In this document: positions 6,871 through 9,305 of the stretch, piece after piece | Layout: each line of letters begins with the position of its first letter | Numbering within the stretch: position 1 is the first letter of the stretch | Origin: Actinomycetota bacterium | GTDB lineage: Bacteria > Actinomycetota > Actinomycetes > Nanopelagicales > Nanopelagicaceae | Assembly (NCBI GenBank): GCA_009700715.1 | Contig: WLLM01000022.1 | Span: 1-9,305, forward strand | Length of the DNA: 9,305 nucleotides | Direction: 5' to 3' | Notes under the pieces: generated by a model | What the model saw: the letters and a program-made list of their open reading frames with translations, nothing else | What the model was told of the DNA's origin: nothing | The model's database searches: none | Made by a program: the position numbers and the translations under genes

Positions 6871-7727
6871 ACGCTCGCCATCAGTTGCAGTTAAAGCTTG
6901 CGCCTTGGGCTCTACTAGCGGTTTCGGCTGCCTGGGGCGCCGCCTTTGTGATTATGAAACCGGCGATCGAACGCCAAGCAGTAAATAGTTTTCTAGCAAC
7001 TCGCTTTGTAATGGCGGTAGTTGCGATGGTAATTCTTCGCCCAAGTGTTCTGAAGAAGTTAAACCGAGAACTTGTATTAAAGGGATCACTTGCAGGGCTC
7101 TTCTTAGGCTCTGGCTATATCTTTCAAACTTTGGGGCTGGCGCGTACCGGAGCTGCGATAACCGGATTCGTAACTGGCCTTTACGTTGTTCTCACACCGT
7201 TAATCGCTGCGCTCTTCTTAAAGGAACGCATCAACGCATTCACTTGGTTCTGCGTTGTATTAGCAACTGTGGGATTAGCGCTACTTTCACTTCGCGGATG
7301 GTCAGTTGGAATTGGTGAGACTTTAGTTTTTGTAAGCGCGATCGCTTTTGCCGCCCATATTGTCACCTTAAGTAAGTGGAGCCTAGGCCTTGATACATAT
7401 GCGCTAACCGTTGTGCAGCTAACTATTTGTGCTCTTCTAACCGGAGTAATCTCAATCGGACAAGGTTATGAAACTCCTCCTGATGCTGGAGTTTGGGGCG
7501 TTGTCATCTTTACTGCTGTTATCTGCACAGCCGTTGCCTTCATTGTGCAGACTTGGTCGCAAGCACATATGAGCTCAACCAAGGTGGCAGTTATTTTGAC
7601 GATGGAAGTAGTCTTTGCCGCACTCTTTGCCGTCTTATTTGGCGGTGAATCACTTTCGTTGCAAGTTTCAGTTGGTGGCATCTTGGTTGTGATCGCCATG
7701 TATTTGATCGTAATGAAAGAGGCGTGA
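6867..7727 (+). CDS. DMT-superfamily (EamA) permease, substrate unknown
   Basis: A 286-residue integral membrane protein with about ten predicted helices arranged as two EamA repeats. The first half begins near residue 12 with PWALLAVSAAWGAAFVIMK, the WG.aF opening common in this superfamily. It continues through LGLARTGAAITGF (about 90) and VLTPLIAALFLKERI, the last being the 'P..a.ll..E' helix. The second half repeats the pattern, ending in KVAVILTMEVVFAALFAVLFGGESL. Members export or import amino acids, metabolites or nucleotides across the cytoplasmic membrane, and the sequence does not say which. The ATG overlaps the nfo TGA (ATGA), with AAAGG nine bases upstream. Being followed by a threonine aldolase at 12 bases makes amino-acid-related transport (e.g. 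threonine or glycine) a weak guess only. Confidence 0.9.
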   Translation: MNARHQLQLKLAPWALLAVSAAWGAAFVIMKPAIERQAVNSFLATRFVMAVVAMVILRPSVLKKLNRELVLKGSLAGLFLGSGYIFQTLGLARTGAAITGFVTGLYVVLTPLIAALFLKERINAFTWFCVVLATVGLALLSLRGWSVGIGETLVFVSAIAFAAHIVTLSKWSLGLDTYALTVVQLTICALLTGVISIGQGYETPPDAGVWGVVIFTAVICTAVAFIVQTWSQAHMSSTKVAVILTMEVVFAALFAVLFGGESLSLQVSVGGILVVIAMYLIVMKEA

Positions 7728-7739
7728 GAGGCTTAGGCC

Positions 7740-8780
7740 ATGGCCAACCCAATTGATCTTCGCTCCGATACTGTCACTCGACCATCACAGGCGATGCGCG
7801 AAGCGATGGCCAACGCAGAAGTTGGCGATGATGTCTATAGCGATGATCCAACCGTTAATTCACTGGAAGAACGCGTTGCCGCACTTTTCGGTAAAGAAGC
7901 TGGTGTATTTACACCAACTGGTTCGCTGGCAAATCAACTTGCGATTCGCATGCTCGTTGCCCCTGGCGAAGAGTTAATCGCCGAAACTAATTCACATATT
8001 GTTCGCGCCGAACTCGGCGCCGCCGCTGTCTTTAGCGGAATTACAACTCGTACTTGGCCGGCTAAAAATGGGATACTAGTTGCAGAGGATGCGCTAGAAA
8101 TCGCCCGTCCGAACTCTGGCCCGTACTTGGTCTCGACCACGGCTATCGCTGTCGAAAATACCCATAACTTTGGTGGCGGCACCGTGCAACCACTTGATCA
8201 AATCAAAGCGCTTCGTAAAGGCGCCGATGAAATTGGAGTTGCTCTGCACTTAGATGGTGCACGTATCTGGAATGCTCACGTTGCAAGTGGCGTTGCTTTC
8301 AACGAATATGGAAAATACTTCGACACGATCAGCGTCTGTTTATCTAAAGGCTTAGGCGCCCCAATTGGTTCGGTAATGCTCAGCACTAAAGAGCGCGTTG
8401 CTAAGGCGCGCGTTTGGCGCAAGCGTTACGGCGCCGGAATGCGCCAAGTTGGATTATTGGCCGGAGCTGCGCATTACGCACTCGATAACAACATCGCTCG
8501 CTTATCCGAAGATCACCGACGCGCTAAAGAGTTAGCAGTGGCCATCGCTGCCGTTGATAAATCTTTTGTTGATCCGGCTTTAGTTGAGACAAATATCGTT
8601 GGACTTGATTTAGCAAATGCGCCATATACAGCCGCAGAACTTGCAACGCGTTGCCGTGATGCAGGTCTTTGGATTAGCGCTCTCGGTCCTAAGTATGCGC
8701 GCTTGGTAACTCACTTAGATTTTGACGACCAACAATGCGCTGCCGCAATTGAAATATTAAAGCGCGTTCTCGTGGCGTAA
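7740..8780 (+). CDS. ltaE: Low-specificity L-threonine aldolase (beta-eliminating lyase family)
   Basis: A 346-residue fold-type I PLP enzyme that splits L-threonine or L-allo-threonine into glycine and acetaldehyde and can act on other beta-hydroxy amino acids. The N-terminus IDLRSDTVTRPS (5-16) and GDDVYSDDPTVN (29-40) are diagnostic of the family. H86 in NSHIV stacks on the cofactor ring; VENTHNFGGG is at 138-147; D172 in HLDGAR contacts the pyridine nitrogen; K203 in CLSKGLGAPIGS is the Schiff-base lysine. The length is normal. The ATG has GAGAGG overlapping the end of the preceding permease gene, eight bases upstream. The 3' end overlaps the convergent ogt gene by 24 bases. In a compact genome this enzyme is a plausible glycine source, which is inference. 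Confidence 0.95.
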   Translation: MANPIDLRSDTVTRPSQAMREAMANAEVGDDVYSDDPTVNSLEERVAALFGKEAGVFTPTGSLANQLAIRMLVAPGEELIAETNSHIVRAELGAAAVFSGITTRTWPAKNGILVAEDALEIARPNSGPYLVSTTAIAVENTHNFGGGTVQPLDQIKALRKGADEIGVALHLDGARIWNAHVASGVAFNEYGKYFDTISVCLSKGLGAPIGSVMLSTKERVAKARVWRKRYGAGMRQVGLLAGAAHYALDNNIARLSEDHRRAKELAVAIAAVDKSFVDPALVETNIVGLDLANAPYTAAELATRCRDAGLWISALGPKYARLVTHLDFDDQQCAAAIEILKRVLVA

Positions 8781-9251
8781 TAGCCACTCTTTCTTACTTA
8801 GCCCATAGGCGTAGTTACCGAGGGCTCCCCCAGTTTTTACTATGCGATGACATGGCACAACGAGTGCGATCGCATTCTTGGCGCAAGCAGATCCTGCTGC
8901 ACGAACCGCTGCCGCAGATCCCGCGCGATCTGCCAAATCTGCATAAGAAAGAACTTTGCCACCTTTAACTTTGCGCATCGCCTTCCATGCCGCTTGTGAA
9001 AAAGGAGCACCAGGTTGGCGTACCGATATTCCGTTGATCGCGTCGATATCGCCGGCAAAGTAATCGCTCAACAAATCTGTGATTACTGCAATCTTAGAAA
9101 CTTCCTTAAAGCCCTTTTCGTAATCTTCTTGCGAGAGGCCATCTTTGAGCGCCTTTACATTGGAAAGATTTAGCCCGAGAAGGATTTGATCATCGGCAAT
9201 TAGATTTAGAACTCCAATAGGAGATTTAAATTGCGAGATCTGAAGTGGCAC
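8757..9251 (-). CDS. ogt: Methylated-DNA--[protein]-cysteine S-methyltransferase (O6-alkylguanine-DNA alkyltransferase)
   Basis: A 164-residue suicide repair protein that moves alkyl groups from O6-alkylguanine to its own cysteine. The active-site motif VVPCHRIV is at residues 131-138, with C134 as the nucleophile. It is preceded by the DNA-binding helix-turn-helix region: GGKVLSYADLADRAG (97-111), Y102, and VRAAGSA with R117 (116-122). It is followed by the LGNYAYGLSKKEWLL tail (144-158). The N-terminal domain is poorly conserved, as usual. There is no Ada-type regulatory domain. The start is GTG at 9251; an in-frame stop ten bases upstream (9263-9261) rules out a longer form, and no good Shine-Dalgarno is visible, suggesting coupling to the upstream gene nine bases away. 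Its 3' end overlaps ltaE tail-to-tail by 24 bases. Confidence 0.95.
   Translation of the reverse strand: MPLQISQFKSPIGVLNLIADDQILLGLNLSNVKALKDGLSQEDYEKGFKEVSKIAVITDLLSDYFAGDIDAINGISVRQPGAPFSQAAWKAMRKVKGGKVLSYADLADRAGSAAAVRAAGSACAKNAIALVVPCHRIVKTGGALGNYAYGLSKKEWLLRHENAL
8772..8795 (+). terminator. Possible weak intrinsic terminator at the ltaE 3' end
   Basis: GTGGC (8772-8776) pairs with GCCAC (8783-8787) around a six-base loop, and TCTTTCTT follows. The ltaE stop codon (8778-8780) lies in the loop. The stem is only five pairs and the T-run is interrupted, so terminator function is tentative; it lies inside the ogt coding region on the other strand. Confidence 0.35.
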
Positions 9252-9260
9252 GGCGCTAAA

Positions 9261-9305
9261 TTAGCGATCGCGCAACATTTCAGCAACTAAGAAGGCTAGT
9301 TCTAG
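9261..9305 (-). CDS. C-terminal end of an unidentified gene upstream of ogt (partial)
   Basis: On the minus strand the frame is open from the window edge to a TAA at 9263-9261, giving a 14-residue tail LELAFLVAEMLRDR. Codons resemble the neighbouring genes, and the nine-base spacing to the ogt GTG matches the tight packing of the rest of the window, so a co-directional gene is the natural reading. The tail is too short to name a family, and 14 open codons can occur by chance. Confidence 0.5.
   Translation of the reverse strand, partial: LELAFLVAEMLRDR

Noticed and set aside
7736..7745. Ten-base palindrome GGCCATGGCC centred on the ltaE start codon
   Set aside because: It arises from the codons ATG GCC plus a matching spacer; no extended symmetry or second copy suggests an operator.
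7337..9271. Three copies of GCGATCGC (in the permease gene, in ogt and at 9264-9271), resembling the cyanobacterial HIP1 octamer
   Set aside because: Two copies encode Ala-Ile-Ala and one encodes Arg-Asp-Arg with codons common throughout the window, so codon use explains them; there are too few to claim an iterated motif.

Overview
The window looks like a piece of a streamlined actinobacterial chromosome. Protein features (actinobacterial-style CrtI/CrtB, a PASTA-domain Ser/Thr kinase, an 'HMDDLY...GW' P-loop kinase), moderate GC by eye and almost no intergenic DNA fit the freshwater acI/Nanopelagicales type (e.g. Planktophila-like). That lineage placement is inference; no rRNA or other marker gene is present.

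Layout: eight complete genes and one 3' fragment run left to right. One complete gene and one fragment at the right edge run the other way. (1) 1-2823: an isoprenoid/carotenoid block, consisting of the 3' end of a geranylgeranyl diphosphate synthase (crtE/idsA type), phytoene desaturase crtI and phytoene synthase crtB, joined stop-to-start with no spacer. (2) 2827-4036: a TPP riboswitch, then a PnuC-family transporter (PnuT, thiamine uptake) and an overlapping small P-loop kinase of unknown substrate. (3) 4047-6008: a transmembrane Ser/Thr kinase with four extracellular PASTA domains. (4) 6013-8780: endonuclease IV (nfo), a DMT/EamA permease and a low-specificity threonine aldolase. (5) 8757-9305, minus strand: an O6-alkylguanine-DNA alkyltransferase (ogt) converging on and overlapping the aldolase, preceded by the last codons of an unidentified gene.

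How they work together: the crt genes take GGPP to phytoene and on to desaturated carotenes; no cyclase or cleavage oxygenase is visible here. The riboswitch should shut off thiamine uptake when TPP is plentiful. Its P1 helix contains the likely Shine-Dalgarno of pnuT, so control looks translational, and it starts three bases after the crtB stop codon, so pnuT may be read from the crt transcript. The kinase that starts inside pnuT is a candidate to trap the imported vitamin, though its substrate is not established. Non-coding DNA totals about 134 bases, 99 of them the riboswitch region. No mobile elements, CRISPR arrays, tRNAs or rRNAs were seen.
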